64,000 nucleotides of DNA. Source: Chitinophaga polysaccharea. Lineage in GTDB: Bacteria > Bacteroidota > Bacteroidia > Chitinophagales > Chitinophagaceae. Of this stretch, positions 9,285 through 19,880 are shown in pieces. The translations under genes were made by a program, and so were the position numbers. Position 1 is the first letter of the stretch, and each line of letters starts with the position of its first letter. Below the pieces are notes generated by a model. It was not told the origin of the DNA. It worked only from the letters and a program-made list of their open reading frames with translations, and made no database searches. The DNA lies in assembly GCF_007829335.1 (NCBI RefSeq), contig NZ_VIWO01000010.1, positions 1-64,000 of the forward strand, written 5' to 3'.

Positions 9285-10220
9285 CTAATGGGTTGTAATA
9301 AATAAGGAAGTATCTATACACTGCTCTTTCTGTAACAAAGCTACCTGGTCATGAATCTTGTAATCAATCCGCCGGAGCACGTCTTCAGCTGATAAATAAA
9401 ATTCTGCTACATCCTGTAGCGCTTTCAACAGGTCCGATTTCACCCTATCAGGCACCAGGAACTCAGCGCTGATACGGTTCCCGGAGAGCGACTTTATTCT
9501 CTGATGTAGAAATGACTTACGGTATAGCTTCACTTCCGTAACATCAATATTATAAAGCTGAATAGCAGCCTGCCAGTCCATCCACTTAAACGCCGACACA
9601 CCACTACCTTCAGTATGCGGAGTAGACAACACAAACCTGTGCCAGGGAACTCTCAACGCATCAGCCAGGATAGCCCCATGCATTGCTTCTGTTATCACGT
9701 ACTCCGATGCCGCAATTTCCTTCAAAGTATGCTCCACTCCTTTCTCTGAGCGTGGCGATATATAGTTAAAACCCAACCGGTAGCAGATACTTTCCCAATC
9801 AAAAAAAGGCACAGATTTAAAATAAGGGATCACGCTTACCCTGTGTTTCTTCGGCACCTGCAGCAACCGCCCAAAATCCGGTAGCTGGCGGATGGCATAA
9901 GCCGCATCAGCGATATACGGGAACTGGTTGTTAAAAGTATAGGCCGATAATGGCCCTCTCAGGAAACGGATATCCCAGCTGCCGTCAAGATGAAATGCCT
10001 TAGATACCGGTCGCACACCCGTGCCAAATACTATCTTTCTTTGGGAGGCCAGCTCACGGAATAACGGTGAACCGTTAAACAGGATAGAGCCTACGCCCAG
10101 AAATACTTCCGGATCTTCGCCTTTTCCTTCGCCAAACAACTGTGGCCATAGCCATCCATTGAGGTCGTCGCCAAAATTACCTTTGGGATCTTTATAATAA
10201 ACATAATTCACAGTGCACAC
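9285..10220 (-). CDS. Polysaccharide pyruvyl transferase family protein
   Basis: A 311-residue member of the polysaccharide pyruvyltransferase family, which adds ketal-linked pyruvate from phosphoenolpyruvate to sugars of secreted polymers. Family features are the N-terminal FGDDLNGWLWPQLFG, the segment EVFLGVGSILF, VFGTGVRP, and a later ITEAMHGAILADALRVPW, where the H-G-A region is typical of the C-terminal half. It lies 2 bases after the upstream glycosyltransferase. It predicts an acidic pyruvylated polymer, as in colanic acid or xanthan. Confidence 0.87.
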   Translation of the reverse strand: MCTVNYVYYKDPKGNFGDDLNGWLWPQLFGEGKGEDPEVFLGVGSILFNGSPLFRELASQRKIVFGTGVRPVSKAFHLDGSWDIRFLRGPLSAYTFNNQFPYIADAAYAIRQLPDFGRLLQVPKKHRVSVIPYFKSVPFFDWESICYRLGFNYISPRSEKGVEHTLKEIAASEYVITEAMHGAILADALRVPWHRFVLSTPHTEGSGVSAFKWMDWQAAIQLYNIDVTEVKLYRKSFLHQRIKSLSGNRISAEFLVPDRVKSDLLKALQDVAEFYLSAEDVLRRIDYKIHDQVALLQKEQCIDTSLFITTH

Positions 10221-10222
10221 AT

Positions 10223-11368
10223 TTACAGGTTAGCAATATGTAATACCTTATCTGCGTAGTTACTGTTGATCCATTCCGTAAAATCAACAGCACGCTTCTC
10301 CCAGCTGTGCGCCCCCTTATCTACCGATACCGGTTTTAACCCGCCGGACGCCAGCTCGCTGATAAGCGCCGCCAGCGATACCGGCGCATGATTATCAAAA
10401 TAGTATCCTTCTTTACCAAATATCTCCAGCGGCTCACCAATCTTTCCGGTAAACACCGGCTTGTTGAAAGGAATGTACATATAGATTTTACTGGGACAAC
10501 GCGCCCAATCCTGCACTGTATCATTCAGCGGAGAGATAAAAGCATCCGCTGCAGCAAAGTAGGAACTCAGCTCTTCTTCGGGAGTATAACCCAGGAACTG
10601 CACCTGCATTGACAGTCCGCGCTCCTTCACATAATCTTTCGCCTCTTCCTGGTGACGCCCCCTCCCCAGCAGCAGCAGGTGTATATCCGAGCGCTCCCTG
10701 CTAATTATTTCCATCGCCTGTAGCATGGTAAACAGGCCATAGTTACGGGTGAGCGTGCCCATATAAATAAGCAGCGTTTTCCCTTGATACATTTCGGCTA
10801 ACTCCTGGTAACGAACCCTGGGCGATTCCACCACCTCATTATTAAATGCGTATGGAGAATAATGTACCGGCAACCGCTTCCGGAATAACTGCGCCGCCCT
10901 TTTGGTATACGTTCGGCAGAGGTATTTACTCGCGCATAACAATCCGTCGGCATACAACACCGACCAGTATTCCAGGGCCAACATAGCATATCTACGCAGG
11001 CCCCTGTTATCCGGAATACCAGATGGCAACTCTGAGTGTTCGATAAGTATCGTGGATTTCAGCTTCAATTTATTTTTTAAGATGCGGTTGCGGAAACTAA
11101 AAGAACAAAACAAGATATAGTCTGGCGCAATTTCATTTACCAACGCCGTCTTAATACGCACCTCTTCCGCCGCGGTCCCCTCAGGATAGTAATAGACCTG
11201 TACGGCATCACTGCATTCCATGGCAATACGCTTCCTGTTCTCTTCGGTATCCTGCGCAATAAGTGATACCTCCCAGCCGAGTAACAACAGCGGTTCTGCC
11301 ATACCTATGGCCCGTTTCATGGTGGCAATAAATTTAATATCGCCCAGTGTAATGAAGCATATTTTCAT
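10223..11368 (-). CDS. Glycosyltransferase (GT4-like)
   Basis: A 381-residue GT-B fold transferase. Recognisable parts are the N-terminal KICFITLGDIKFIATMKRAIGMAEPL, the central KTLLIYMGTLTRNYGLFTMLQAM, and the donor-side PSKIYMYIPFNKPVFTGKIG. The terminal donor motif is of the divergent type in which P-S-K-I-Y-x-Y-x5-P-V replaces the classic E-x7-E. It probably acts on lipid-linked repeat units. It is 20 bases from the polymerase gene and 2 bases from the pyruvyltransferase. Confidence 0.83.
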   Translation of the reverse strand: MKICFITLGDIKFIATMKRAIGMAEPLLLLGWEVSLIAQDTEENRKRIAMECSDAVQVYYYPEGTAAEEVRIKTALVNEIAPDYILFCSFSFRNRILKNKLKLKSTILIEHSELPSGIPDNRGLRRYAMLALEYWSVLYADGLLCASKYLCRTYTKRAAQLFRKRLPVHYSPYAFNNEVVESPRVRYQELAEMYQGKTLLIYMGTLTRNYGLFTMLQAMEIISRERSDIHLLLLGRGRHQEEAKDYVKERGLSMQVQFLGYTPEEELSSYFAAADAFISPLNDTVQDWARCPSKIYMYIPFNKPVFTGKIGEPLEIFGKEGYYFDNHAPVSLAALISELASGGLKPVSVDKGAHSWEKRAVDFTEWINSNYADKVLHIANL

Positions 11369-11388
11369 AGTTGTTACTTTTAATCCAT

Positions 11389-12654
11389 TTATATTTTCCC
11401 TTCGGGAGACATTAAAACTGTCTTTTCCGGCGCGTGCATTTCGGCTGATATTGCTTCATTTTCCGATATGCACTCATAATATGCCCGCAACAGGATGGCG
11501 CCAATTGCCGGGATATTAAACCGCAACTGTTGCACAGGTGAAAAAAGAAAAGTCCAGATCACACCTATAGTCATCAGCACCAATACCGGGTACAGCGCCG
11601 TATCTGCGGCATGACCCACCAGGTAAAACCCCATCCTCAGCAATAAAATAAATACCAGCAGCACCGCTATAAATCCTCCCAGGCCACAGTTTACCCAGGC
11701 GCCCAGCAAAATAGAATGACTGGGAATCAGGTGCTCTGTTGAAGTAGCCAGCTGTTCATTCATCTCTTCATTCTGGTACAACAAAAGAATGCGGTAGTAT
11801 TTCAGATTATCGTCTTTTGCCCAGGATCCATGGCCAAACAACGGCGCATCGCTGATCGCCGCAAGCGCAGCAAAGGTTTCTCCACGCCCTGTCATCAGCA
11901 ATTCCAAAGGATTATAAGGATTATCCAGCCGATCTATTTGCTCCGACGCGTGCTCGCCTCCTATTTCATGGTTCAATACTGCATTAACATAACATACATA
12001 GGCAAACTGGAACAACAGCAACCCCGATATGCCAAAAACCAGGAGCCGGTCACGCGTCAGATACATTCCGCTATTAAAGCAAAAAATGATGATAGCGCCC
12101 AGGAAAAATACCATCCCTGTTGAACGGGAATCCCTTGCAAAACACAACAGGCTGTACGCCAGCAACAATGCCAGCACCGCCTTCCACTGGCCATTCCGGT
12201 ATAACAAAAACGATAGGATGTAAACGCCGTACGACAGAATAGGCACCATCTTGAATTTGAAATAGGACATATCCGTGTCTGCATTATCGTCTGTCCAGAT
12301 AATATTTTTCACGAGGGTCATACAGAGAAAGAAAAAAATAACTTTATCATCCTTCAATGTCTTAAACAAAAAGAGAAAAGAGAGGATAGACATAATGATA
12401 GCTGCCCATCCGCGCATAAAATTATCAGCAGAACTTTTCACCACAAACAGATCTGTGATCACCTGGAAAATAAATAATAATGCGAGCGCCATAATGATCT
12501 TCCTGAACAATGGGAAAAGCTTGAAATCGCGTATATCAAATACAAACGGGGCCGATAACAGCACCATGATTTCATTCAGCTTCAGCTGTCCCACCAGCGA
12601 GAGATTTACCCCGCTAAGCAAAGTATATAAAGCAATTTTAAGCCGGTTGAGCAT
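11389..12654 (-). CDS. Wzy-like O-antigen/EPS polymerase
   Basis: A 421-residue integral membrane protein with about ten hydrophobic helices. A long hydrophilic loop in the second half holds the pattern typical of O-antigen ligase/polymerase proteins: TGRGETFAALAAI, then APLFGHGSW, and EHLIPSHSILLGAWVNCGLGG. It likely joins repeat units at the periplasmic face of the inner membrane. Sequence identity within this family is low, so the assignment rests on topology, loop motif and position beside the flippase. Its start overlaps the next upstream gene by 17 bases. Confidence 0.8.
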   Translation of the reverse strand: MLNRLKIALYTLLSGVNLSLVGQLKLNEIMVLLSAPFVFDIRDFKLFPLFRKIIMALALLFIFQVITDLFVVKSSADNFMRGWAAIIMSILSFLFLFKTLKDDKVIFFFLCMTLVKNIIWTDDNADTDMSYFKFKMVPILSYGVYILSFLLYRNGQWKAVLALLLAYSLLCFARDSRSTGMVFFLGAIIIFCFNSGMYLTRDRLLVFGISGLLLFQFAYVCYVNAVLNHEIGGEHASEQIDRLDNPYNPLELLMTGRGETFAALAAISDAPLFGHGSWAKDDNLKYYRILLLYQNEEMNEQLATSTEHLIPSHSILLGAWVNCGLGGFIAVLLVFILLLRMGFYLVGHAADTALYPVLVLMTIGVIWTFLFSPVQQLRFNIPAIGAILLRAYYECISENEAISAEMHAPEKTVLMSPEGKI

Positions 12655-13801
12655 GGGCCGTTATTTTACCGCGCACGGTGTAGTCAACAATCTGCTGCAA
12701 ACGTTGCCTGTTTACTTCCAGGCTATATTCCCGTTGAAAATCTTCCTGTAACAGTGCTCCTTTATCCGTATCAGCATCAAAGCCAAGTAAGGACTGTTTA
12801 AATGCCGCGGGTTCATCGGCCACGATAAAATGCTTACTCCTTACCCCTTCTACTCCCTTGGAAGTGCTGATAACAGGCGTTCTGAGCGCCATGGCTTCCA
12901 GGCATTTCAACCGGGTACCACTGCCATGCAGCAACGGGATAATCACCGCAGTGGCTACGGATATATACCATTTTACATCATCCACTTTACCAAAAGCCAC
13001 AATGTTTTGGTAGTCATCTTTACCCGTAATACGTTTTAATGCTTCCTTGGATCCCCTGCCTACCAGCCATAGGTCGTACTTTTCGGCCAGCTCTTCATCC
13101 CACACATTTTCAATAAACCATTTCAGACCTGCATAATTCATATATACGCCGAAGTTGGCAGTCATCACCAGTACTCTCCGTTGTTTTTTTCCAAAAAGAG
13201 AATAGTCTTTCTGGTCCAAAAAGTTCGGCACTGTAAACACCTTCTGTTCTGGCAGAAACCGGGTATGGTACGCATGATCATCATCGCTCACCACCAATAC
13301 TGCGGTCGCCTTCCTGAAGTATAACCGCTCATGCAGCTTTTCCATGCCAAACAACTGCAGCTTACGTAGCCGGTCCAGCAGGTTGCCGGAAGGCAGCTGC
13401 CAGGTGATCAGTGGCTGCGCATTATGTGTACCCAGGATCACCGGGATGTTCCGGGTCCTGAAAAAAGAAATATAATGACCTATGTAACCGTAATCGAGCA
13501 TAGCAACGGCCACCGGGTACTCCCGGCATATTTCCCGGAATATATCCAGTATCGCGGAAGACCGCTGAAAATACTGTTTACCGGTAATGCGGGTCACCAG
13601 GTTAAAGTCTTTTACCTCATAAGTATAAAAAGTAACATTAGGGAGATGGTAATTTTGCAAATCTACCTTCTCCACGTTCCGCACTACGGCTATCACGTCA
13701 TGTCCCAGCTGCGACAAGGCTTTGATCAGGTTATAGCTCCTGATCCTTTCTCCCCCGTTTTGCGGGAAAGGTGAAATATCTGTAAAGAATAGTATGTACA
13801 T
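12638..13801 (-). CDS. Family 4 glycosyltransferase
   Basis: A 387-residue GT-B transferase with the N-terminal DISPFPQNGGERIRSYNLIKAL motif and the donor-domain signature SGTRLKCLEAMALRTPVIST, seen in many GT4 sugar transferases of exopolysaccharide and exosortase-linked loci. The central VMTANFGVYMNYAGLKWFIENVW is also typical of this subgroup. It is expected to add one sugar of the repeat. The 17-base overlap with the polymerase gene and a 5-base gap to the flippase gene support a single transcript. Confidence 0.88.
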   Translation of the reverse strand: MYILFFTDISPFPQNGGERIRSYNLIKALSQLGHDVIAVVRNVEKVDLQNYHLPNVTFYTYEVKDFNLVTRITGKQYFQRSSAILDIFREICREYPVAVAMLDYGYIGHYISFFRTRNIPVILGTHNAQPLITWQLPSGNLLDRLRKLQLFGMEKLHERLYFRKATAVLVVSDDDHAYHTRFLPEQKVFTVPNFLDQKDYSLFGKKQRRVLVMTANFGVYMNYAGLKWFIENVWDEELAEKYDLWLVGRGSKEALKRITGKDDYQNIVAFGKVDDVKWYISVATAVIIPLLHGSGTRLKCLEAMALRTPVISTSKGVEGVRSKHFIVADEPAAFKQSLLGFDADTDKGALLQEDFQREYSLEVNRQRLQQIVDYTVRGKITAHAQPA

Positions 13802-13806
13802 CTGCG

Positions 13807-15360
13807 TTAGTTTGCTTTTAATACAACCAGCCTTGCCTGCAACTTTGAAAGGCCCCGGCTAAATAACTGCGTTATCTTTGTCACCTCTTCCGGTGTCAGG
13901 CCAACCAGCCGCACCCAGACAATCATCCCCGTCACACTCACGAGGGTGGTAATACCGAGTCGCACAAATCCCTGCGGAAGAAACAATTGTGGTATGCCTG
14001 CCAGGGTCACAGATAACAGCGCCGGCACTATGGCCCGGATGACTACCTGCCTGGTAAACAGCCATGGCGACAAACCTGTAATCTTCCTGGCGGCAATCAT
14101 ACGGTAAATGCCGCTCACCACTTCTATAGCAATTGCGCTGACCAATACTGCGGAGGAAGGATATCCTGCCTTCAGCAGCAGCCAGGCAACAGGCAGGTTA
14201 AGCAGTACCATGGTACTCACCACCACCTGGTACTTCCTGATTTTACCGACTGACTGCACCGCCACCTGTATGCCAGCAGACAGCTGGTTTATCAGCGTGG
14301 CGACAACAATTAAACGGCACATCATCACTGTATACTCGGGTACCTGTTTCAGCCAGCATTGCAATACAAATGGCATTTCTATCATCATGGGAATGGCAAA
14401 AAAACTCAGCAGGTAAAAGGAAAATTTGCTGGCAATCATCGCCAGCCGCAGCATCCTCGGACGGTCGCCGCTGCCCTCACTTTTTATAATCTGTGGATTC
14501 AATGCCCGTAACATAGTCACAGAGAAATAACTCAATTGTGCATTCACCTGGTTGGCAATACCATAGGCAGCATTGACAATAGTGCCAAAAAACACGTTAA
14601 GCAGCAATGCCAGGCCCTGGTTACGGGCTACCACACTGCCTGCGCCAAACATGTTCCATCCGGCGTAAGCAAACATTTCCTTCAGCAAATGCCGGTCGAA
14701 ATACCGCCGGATGCTGATCCGGCTTTCATCGTACTTCATACCGCAATACACTTGTTTAAACAGCAGCAGCAGCACCGTCAGCAACGCCATCAGTCCCCCG
14801 TATACAATAAGCTTGTCATAACCCGTATACTGCAGGGCCACGGCGATCAACAGCTTCCCCAAAGACTCTGCAACCCCCAGCGCTGCCACCATCACCATAT
14901 TTTCCTGCGCGATCAGGGTAGCGTCATAAGGAACCGAAATAATGGTAAAAAAAGCACTGACCACCATAAACTGGAAAATGAGCTTTGCTGCCATGGTCCG
15001 TTCTACCGGGTAGTTCAATACATAACGGAGAAGGTAGGCTCCTGCCATTTCAAATAACAGCACCATTGCCAGTCCCAGTATAAAATGCAGCAACACGCTG
15101 GCGTTAAATACCGCCCTTAGCTTGTGGCTGTCTTTTGTACCGAGGTAAAAAGACATATACCGCTGTGTACTGATAGTCATGGCAATATTCAGAAAAGATA
15201 ACATGGCAATCACCCCGCTGATCAGGTTAAATAACCCATAATCGGCCGCTCCCAGCAGGTTCAATACCAGCCGGGTGGCGTATAGAGAAATAAAAACGGT
15301 AATCAGCATCCGCCCGTAAAGTGCGCCCGTATTTAAGATTACCTTGTTAGCTACCTGCAT
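13807..15360 (-). CDS. Wzx-like polysaccharide flippase (MOP superfamily)
   Basis: A 517-residue polytopic protein with about 12-14 hydrophobic helices. The N-terminal run ATRLVLNLLGAADYGLFNLI is typical of the oligosaccharide flippase/PST family. It should move undecaprenyl-linked repeats across the inner membrane for the neighbouring Wzy-like polymerase. It lies 10 bases after gmd and 5 bases before a glycosyltransferase. Family membership is secure; the particular substrate is inferred from the locus. Confidence 0.88.
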   Translation of the reverse strand: MQVANKVILNTGALYGRMLITVFISLYATRLVLNLLGAADYGLFNLISGVIAMLSFLNIAMTISTQRYMSFYLGTKDSHKLRAVFNASVLLHFILGLAMVLLFEMAGAYLLRYVLNYPVERTMAAKLIFQFMVVSAFFTIISVPYDATLIAQENMVMVAALGVAESLGKLLIAVALQYTGYDKLIVYGGLMALLTVLLLLFKQVYCGMKYDESRISIRRYFDRHLLKEMFAYAGWNMFGAGSVVARNQGLALLLNVFFGTIVNAAYGIANQVNAQLSYFSVTMLRALNPQIIKSEGSGDRPRMLRLAMIASKFSFYLLSFFAIPMMIEMPFVLQCWLKQVPEYTVMMCRLIVVATLINQLSAGIQVAVQSVGKIRKYQVVVSTMVLLNLPVAWLLLKAGYPSSAVLVSAIAIEVVSGIYRMIAARKITGLSPWLFTRQVVIRAIVPALLSVTLAGIPQLFLPQGFVRLGITTLVSVTGMIVWVRLVGLTPEEVTKITQLFSRGLSKLQARLVVLKAN

Positions 15361-15370
15361 GGCCCTTGAT

Positions 15371-16468
15371 TTATCCGATTAAATGTTCCAGTTGGGTGAC
15401 TTCTTTCTTCGCAAATAAGGCCACATCGCTGGCCATCATTTCCTTTACCAGTGCCGCCAGGTCGTAAGCGGGCTCCCAACCCAGCACCGTCTTTGACTTG
15501 GTAGGATCGCCAATGAGCAACTCCACCTCGGTAGGGCGAAAATAACGGGGATCGATCGCCACAATCTCCTTTCCTAACGGCAGCGCGTATACTTCGTTTG
15601 AGCAGGCGGTAACTACACCGGTTTCGTCTACGCCATTTCCCCGGAAGGAGACAGTGATACCCAACTCGGCAAAGGCCATGCGAACAAACTCGCGGACGGT
15701 GGTGGTAATGCCGGTGGCAATTACATAATCGTCTGGCTGTTCCTGTTGCAAGATGCGCCACATGGCTTCCACATAATCTTTCGCATGTCCCCAGTCGCGT
15801 TGCGCATCAAGGTTGCCCAGGTATAATTTATCCTGCAACCCCAGCGCGATAGCAGCTGCGCCCCTGGTTATTTTGCGGGTCACGAAGGTTTCTCCCCGCA
15901 AAGGGCTTTCATGGTTAAACAGTATACCATTGCAGGCGTACATACCATAGGCTTCCCGGTAGTTAACGGTGATCCAGTAAGCATATAACTTCGCTACAGC
16001 GTAAGGACTACGGGGATAAAAAGGCGTAGTTTCGCGTTGCGGCACTTCCTGCACCAGTCCGTACAACTCCGATGTGCTGGCCTGGTAGATACGGGTTTTC
16101 TTCTCCATTTTCAGGATACGTAATGCTTCCAGTAAACGCAACGTGCCGATACCATCTGCATTGGCTGTATATTCAGGCGTATCAAAACTTACTCTTACAT
16201 GGCTCATGGCGGCCAGGTTATAAATTTCGTCGGGCTGTGTTTCCTGTATAATACGGATCAGGTTGGTGCTATCTGTCATATCACCATAGTGCAAACGAAA
16301 GCGCACATTTTCGCTGTGCATGTCCTGGTATAAATGATCGATACGCTCTGTGTTGATCAGGGAGGCCCGGCGTTTTACGCCATGCACCATATATCCTTTT
16401 CCCAGCAGCAATTCTGCCAGGTAAGCGCCATCCTGGCCGGTGATACCTGTTATCAGGGCTACTTTCAT
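15371..16468 (-). CDS. gmd: GDP-mannose 4,6-dehydratase
   Basis: Converts GDP-D-mannose to GDP-4-keto-6-deoxy-D-mannose, the first step to GDP-L-fucose. The 365 residues form an extended short-chain dehydrogenase with the NADP-binding [14 protein letters not shown] at 8-21, the substrate-binding ERIDHLYQD region, the TSELYG segment and the catalytic [10 protein letters not shown] (Y and K of the YxxxK pair). The match to bacterial Gmd is strong throughout, including [15 protein letters not shown]. It sits with fcl and manC, which complete the GDP-fucose route. A 54-base gap separates it from ugd. Confidence 0.97.
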   Translation of the reverse strand: MKVALITGITGQDGAYLAELLLGKGYMVHGVKRRASLINTERIDHLYQDMHSENVRFRLHYGDMTDSTNLIRIIQETQPDEIYNLAAMSHVRVSFDTPEYTANADGIGTLRLLEALRILKMEKKTRIYQASTSELYGLVQEVPQRETTPFYPRSPYAVAKLYAYWITVNYREAYGMYACNGILFNHESPLRGETFVTRKITRGAAAIALGLQDKLYLGNLDAQRDWGHAKDYVEAMWRILQQEQPDDYVIATGITTTVREFVRMAFAELGITVSFRGNGVDETGVVTACSNEVYALPLGKEIVAIDPRYFRPTEVELLIGDPTKSKTVLGWEPAYDLAALVKEMMASDVALFAKKEVTQLEHLIG

Positions 16469-16522
16469 ACAATCGTTATTTAGTGGTGATAGAAATAGTT
16501 ATTATAGTTGCCTGGCTGTGCT

Positions 16523-17869
16523 TTATCGCAGCAATGCATTAACCGGTGTAGCAGCAGTGTTGCCGATACCGTAATAAGTAAAACCCATTTTCACCAGTTC
16601 AACGTCATCATAAATATTGCGACCATCGAACAACAACGGCGATCGCATGAGCCCTTTCAGTCGCGGCCAGTCCGGTATCCGGAACATATTCCACTCTGTT
16701 ACCAGCAGCACTGCCACCGCATCTTCCGCGGCCTGGTACATATCATCCGCAAAAGTGATGTTGCTGCCCAGATAAATCACTGCTTCCTTCATGGCTACCG
16801 GATCATATGCACTCACCATAGCGCCGGCATCCAGCAGGCTACGGATCAGCACCAGCGACGGCGCCTCCCGCATATCATCCGTATTCGGCTTAAATGACAA
16901 TCCCCATACAGCGAACTTTTTATTGCTGACATTCCCATCAAAATGGCGGAGTATCTTCTGGAATAACAGCTGCTTCTGATCTTCATTCACCGCCTCCACC
17001 GCATCGAGGATACGAAGCCGGTAACCATACTCGCGGCCGGTTTGTATAAGGGCTTTTACGTCTTTTGGGAAACAGGAACCGCCATAGCCGATACCGGGAT
17101 ACAGAAAATGCTTGCCTATCCTCGGATCACTGCCAATACCTTTACGTACCTGGTTGATATCGGCGCCTACCAACCCACATAAATTAGCGATATCATTCAT
17201 ATAGGATATCCTGGTAGCCAGCATAGCATTGGCGGCATATTTGGTCATTTCCGCAGAAGCAATGTCCATAAACAGGATCGGGTGTCCGTTTAATAAGAAA
17301 GGGCGGTACAACTGCTCCAGTTTTTGCCTGGCCCGCAGTGTATTAACACCAACGACTATACGGTCTGGCTTCAGGAAATCATTCACGGCTGCGCCTTCTT
17401 TCAAAAACTCAGGATTGGAGGCTACATCATAATCGACGATCATTCCCCGCGTATACAAACTCTCTTTCACGGCCCGGTTAACGTGAACGGCAGTACCCAC
17501 TGGCACCGTGCTTTTGGTAACGATCACCAGGTAATGATCCATGAGCGCCCCTACCTCGCTGGCCACCTGCAATACATATTGCAGGTCGGCGCTCCCATCT
17601 TCCCCCGGAGGGGTACCCACCGCAATAAATACTACTTCTGCTCCCGGCAGCGCCGTAGCCAGCCGGGTCGTAAAAGACAAGCGCCCTCCCTGCTGATTAC
17701 GCACCACTATCTCCTGCAAACCCGGCTCATAAATTGGCAATATGCCATTTTGCAACCGGGCAATCTTTTCCGCATCTACATCAACGCAAACCACTTCCGT
17801 TCCCACTTCTGCCAAACAGGCGCCCGTTACCAAACCAACGTATCCTGTACCTACAATGACTACTTTCAT
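16523..17869 (-). CDS. ugd: UDP-glucose 6-dehydrogenase
   Basis: Oxidises UDP-glucose to UDP-glucuronate with two NAD+. The 448 residues contain the N-terminal Rossmann motif VGTGYVGLVTGACLAE, the conserved VASNPEFLKEG, the K in EMTKYAANAMLA, and the catalytic cysteine in GIGYGGSCFPKD. The length is normal for the UDP-glucose/GDP-mannose dehydrogenase family. UDP-glucose is preferred over GDP-mannose as substrate because of overall resemblance to Ugd/TuaD and the colanic-like gene set; GDP-mannose dehydrogenase activity is a less likely alternative. Glucuronate would make the polymer acidic. Confidence 0.92.
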   Translation of the reverse strand: MKVVIVGTGYVGLVTGACLAEVGTEVVCVDVDAEKIARLQNGILPIYEPGLQEIVVRNQQGGRLSFTTRLATALPGAEVVFIAVGTPPGEDGSADLQYVLQVASEVGALMDHYLVIVTKSTVPVGTAVHVNRAVKESLYTRGMIVDYDVASNPEFLKEGAAVNDFLKPDRIVVGVNTLRARQKLEQLYRPFLLNGHPILFMDIASAEMTKYAANAMLATRISYMNDIANLCGLVGADINQVRKGIGSDPRIGKHFLYPGIGYGGSCFPKDVKALIQTGREYGYRLRILDAVEAVNEDQKQLLFQKILRHFDGNVSNKKFAVWGLSFKPNTDDMREAPSLVLIRSLLDAGAMVSAYDPVAMKEAVIYLGSNITFADDMYQAAEDAVAVLLVTEWNMFRIPDWPRLKGLMRSPLLFDGRNIYDDVELVKMGFTYYGIGNTAATPVNALLR

Positions 17870-17880
17870 ACAACTGGCAT

Positions 17881-18825
17881 TTAAGATTGTAATTTGAACT
17901 GGTCTTGCTGTAGAAAATCCCTGTATGCCATTACCAACCCCTCTCTCAAAGTAATGCTATGTTTCCACCCCAACCGGTGCAACCTGGATACATCCATTAA
18001 CTTACGGGGAGTGCCATCAGGTTTACTGTCATCAAATATCAGCTCGCCCTCATAACAAACCACTTCTTTGATATATTCTGCCAGCTGTTTAATAGTCAGG
18101 TCTTCTCCTTTACCAATGTTCACCGGCTCCTTTTCGTTATAGTGCTGCATCAGGTAAACACAGGCATCCGCCAAATCATCGGCAAAAAGAAATTCCCGTT
18201 TAGGCGTTCCCGTTCCCCATACGGTAACCGATGGTTTATTATTCACTTTTGCTTCATGAAAGCGCCGGATCAATGCTGGCAATACGTGCGCATTTTCAGG
18301 GTGGTAGTTATCACCAATACCGAAAAGATTAGTAGGCATCACACTGATAAAGTTGCAGCCATACTGATCCCGGTAGGCTTCGCATAATTTGATGCCTGCA
18401 ATTTTAGCAATGGCATAAGGCTCATTGGTTTGTTCCAGCAACCCCGTCAGCAAAAAGCTTTCTTTGATCGGCTGCGGCGCCATGCGGGGATAGATACACG
18501 AACTGCCGAGAAACTGCAGCTTGGTAACACCATATTTCCAGGCAGCATGTATTACGTTAGCTGCGATCATCAGGTTATCGTACAGGAACTCGGCCCGGTA
18601 GGTATTATTGGCGTGTATACCACCCACCTTAGCTGCTGCCAGGAATACATAGGCGGGTTTTTCTGCGGCAAAAAAAGCCTCTACGTCTTCCTGTTTGCGC
18701 AAGTCAAGGCTACCGGAGCTGCGTGTAATAATGTTATGATAGCCGAGCGTTTCCAGTCTCCTCTTAATGGCGCCTCCGACCATACCACGGTGACCGGCTA
18801 TATAGATAGGATCATTTGCTTCCAT
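17881..18825 (-). CDS. fcl: GDP-L-fucose synthase
   Basis: Epimerises and reduces GDP-4-keto-6-deoxy-mannose to GDP-L-fucose (also called WcaG). The 314 residues have the NADP motif [11 protein letters not shown], the GSSCIYP segment, the catalytic YAIAK pair, and the typical [31 protein letters not shown] region (read in parts). It directly follows manC after 16 bases and precedes ugd by 11 bases. With Gmd it makes the full two-step route from GDP-mannose. Confidence 0.97.
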   Translation of the reverse strand: MEANDPIYIAGHRGMVGGAIKRRLETLGYHNIITRSSGSLDLRKQEDVEAFFAAEKPAYVFLAAAKVGGIHANNTYRAEFLYDNLMIAANVIHAAWKYGVTKLQFLGSSCIYPRMAPQPIKESFLLTGLLEQTNEPYAIAKIAGIKLCEAYRDQYGCNFISVMPTNLFGIGDNYHPENAHVLPALIRRFHEAKVNNKPSVTVWGTGTPKREFLFADDLADACVYLMQHYNEKEPVNIGKGEDLTIKQLAEYIKEVVCYEGELIFDDSKPDGTPRKLMDVSRLHRLGWKHSITLREGLVMAYRDFLQQDQFKLQS

Positions 18826-18841
18826 ATACTTTGATTATTAT

Positions 18842-19864
18842 TTATAGTAATTCGGGACGGTTATCTCTTACCCATTGATGCAATTGTTTAATATCCTGCC
18901 CCCGGCCTCGTTTCATAATCAGCAGGGCGCTGGCGGTATTTACTACTACGATATTTTCCACGCCTACGAGGGCTACCAGTTTATCTTTTCCGATCACCAA
19001 ATTCTTTCGTGGATCACTCTCTATAAACACAGCCTGGTGATTACGGTATTGATAATGCTGAGAGAGTGCATCTGCCAGTGCTTCATAACTGCCTACATCG
19101 CTCCAGTCCATTTTTGTAGGCACTACTTTCACAAGGCTGCTTTTCTCCAGTACGGCATAATCAATACTGTCTGACGGAATGGCTTCCATTGTTTCTCTGG
19201 ACAAGGCTCCGGTACTTTTCCATTCAGCGGCGGCAATAGCGGCGGCTTCATAGATAGCTGGCGCATGTTGTTGTAATTCCTGCAGCATGACACCGGCTTT
19301 ACAGCAAAAAATGCCACTGTTCCACAGAAACCCGCCCGCAGCCAACATAGCCTCTGCCACTACCCGGTCAGGCTTCTCCACAAACCGCAGCACGTCATGG
19401 CCAGCATAACTGATATAGCCAAAACCTGTTTCCGGATAGGTGGGCACCAGCCCGATGGTAACAATATGATTTCCGGCGGCCAATATCCCCGCCGTTTCTA
19501 TGGCCATGGCGTACCTGTCGGGGGTACCAATGAGATGGTCAGCAGGAGTGATAAGTAAAATAGTTTCGGGATCGGCTACAAAAGCAGCCAGCGCAATGGC
19601 GGCGGCCGTATTACGCCCCACCGGTTCTGCCAGGCATACCGGGGCTGATGCGCCTGCCTGTTCCAGCTGCTCCAGCACCATCTCCGCCTGTTGTTCATTT
19701 ACAATGGCCATCACTTTGTTACAGGCAAAACGGTTGCGCCGGAAAGCCAGTTGCAGGAGACTATAACCATCAAACAACGTTAGCAACTGCTTGGGAGTTT
19801 GCTGATTCGATAAAGGCCATAACCGGGTGCCCGAGCCACCGCAAAGAAGAATATGTTGCATCAT
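18842..19864 (-). CDS. manC: Mannose-1-phosphate guanylyltransferase, single-domain
   Basis: Makes GDP-mannose from mannose-1-phosphate and GTP. The nucleotidyltransferase signature GGSGTRLWPLSNQQTPKQLL lies at residues 8-27, and ENIVVVNTASALLIMKRG near the end is typical. At 340 residues it lacks the C-terminal type II phosphomannose isomerase cupin found in longer ManC/AlgA proteins, so mannose-6-phosphate must be made elsewhere. No phosphomannomutase gene is in this window. It lies 16 bases downstream of the antiterminator gene. Confidence 0.94.
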   Translation of the reverse strand: MMQHILLCGGSGTRLWPLSNQQTPKQLLTLFDGYSLLQLAFRRNRFACNKVMAIVNEQQAEMVLEQLEQAGASAPVCLAEPVGRNTAAAIALAAFVADPETILLITPADHLIGTPDRYAMAIETAGILAAGNHIVTIGLVPTYPETGFGYISYAGHDVLRFVEKPDRVVAEAMLAAGGFLWNSGIFCCKAGVMLQELQQHAPAIYEAAAIAAAEWKSTGALSRETMEAIPSDSIDYAVLEKSSLVKVVPTKMDWSDVGSYEALADALSQHYQYRNHQAVFIESDPRKNLVIGKDKLVALVGVENIVVVNTASALLIMKRGRGQDIKQLHQWVRDNRPELL

Positions 19865-19880
19865 AAGGTTGGTGTTTAAG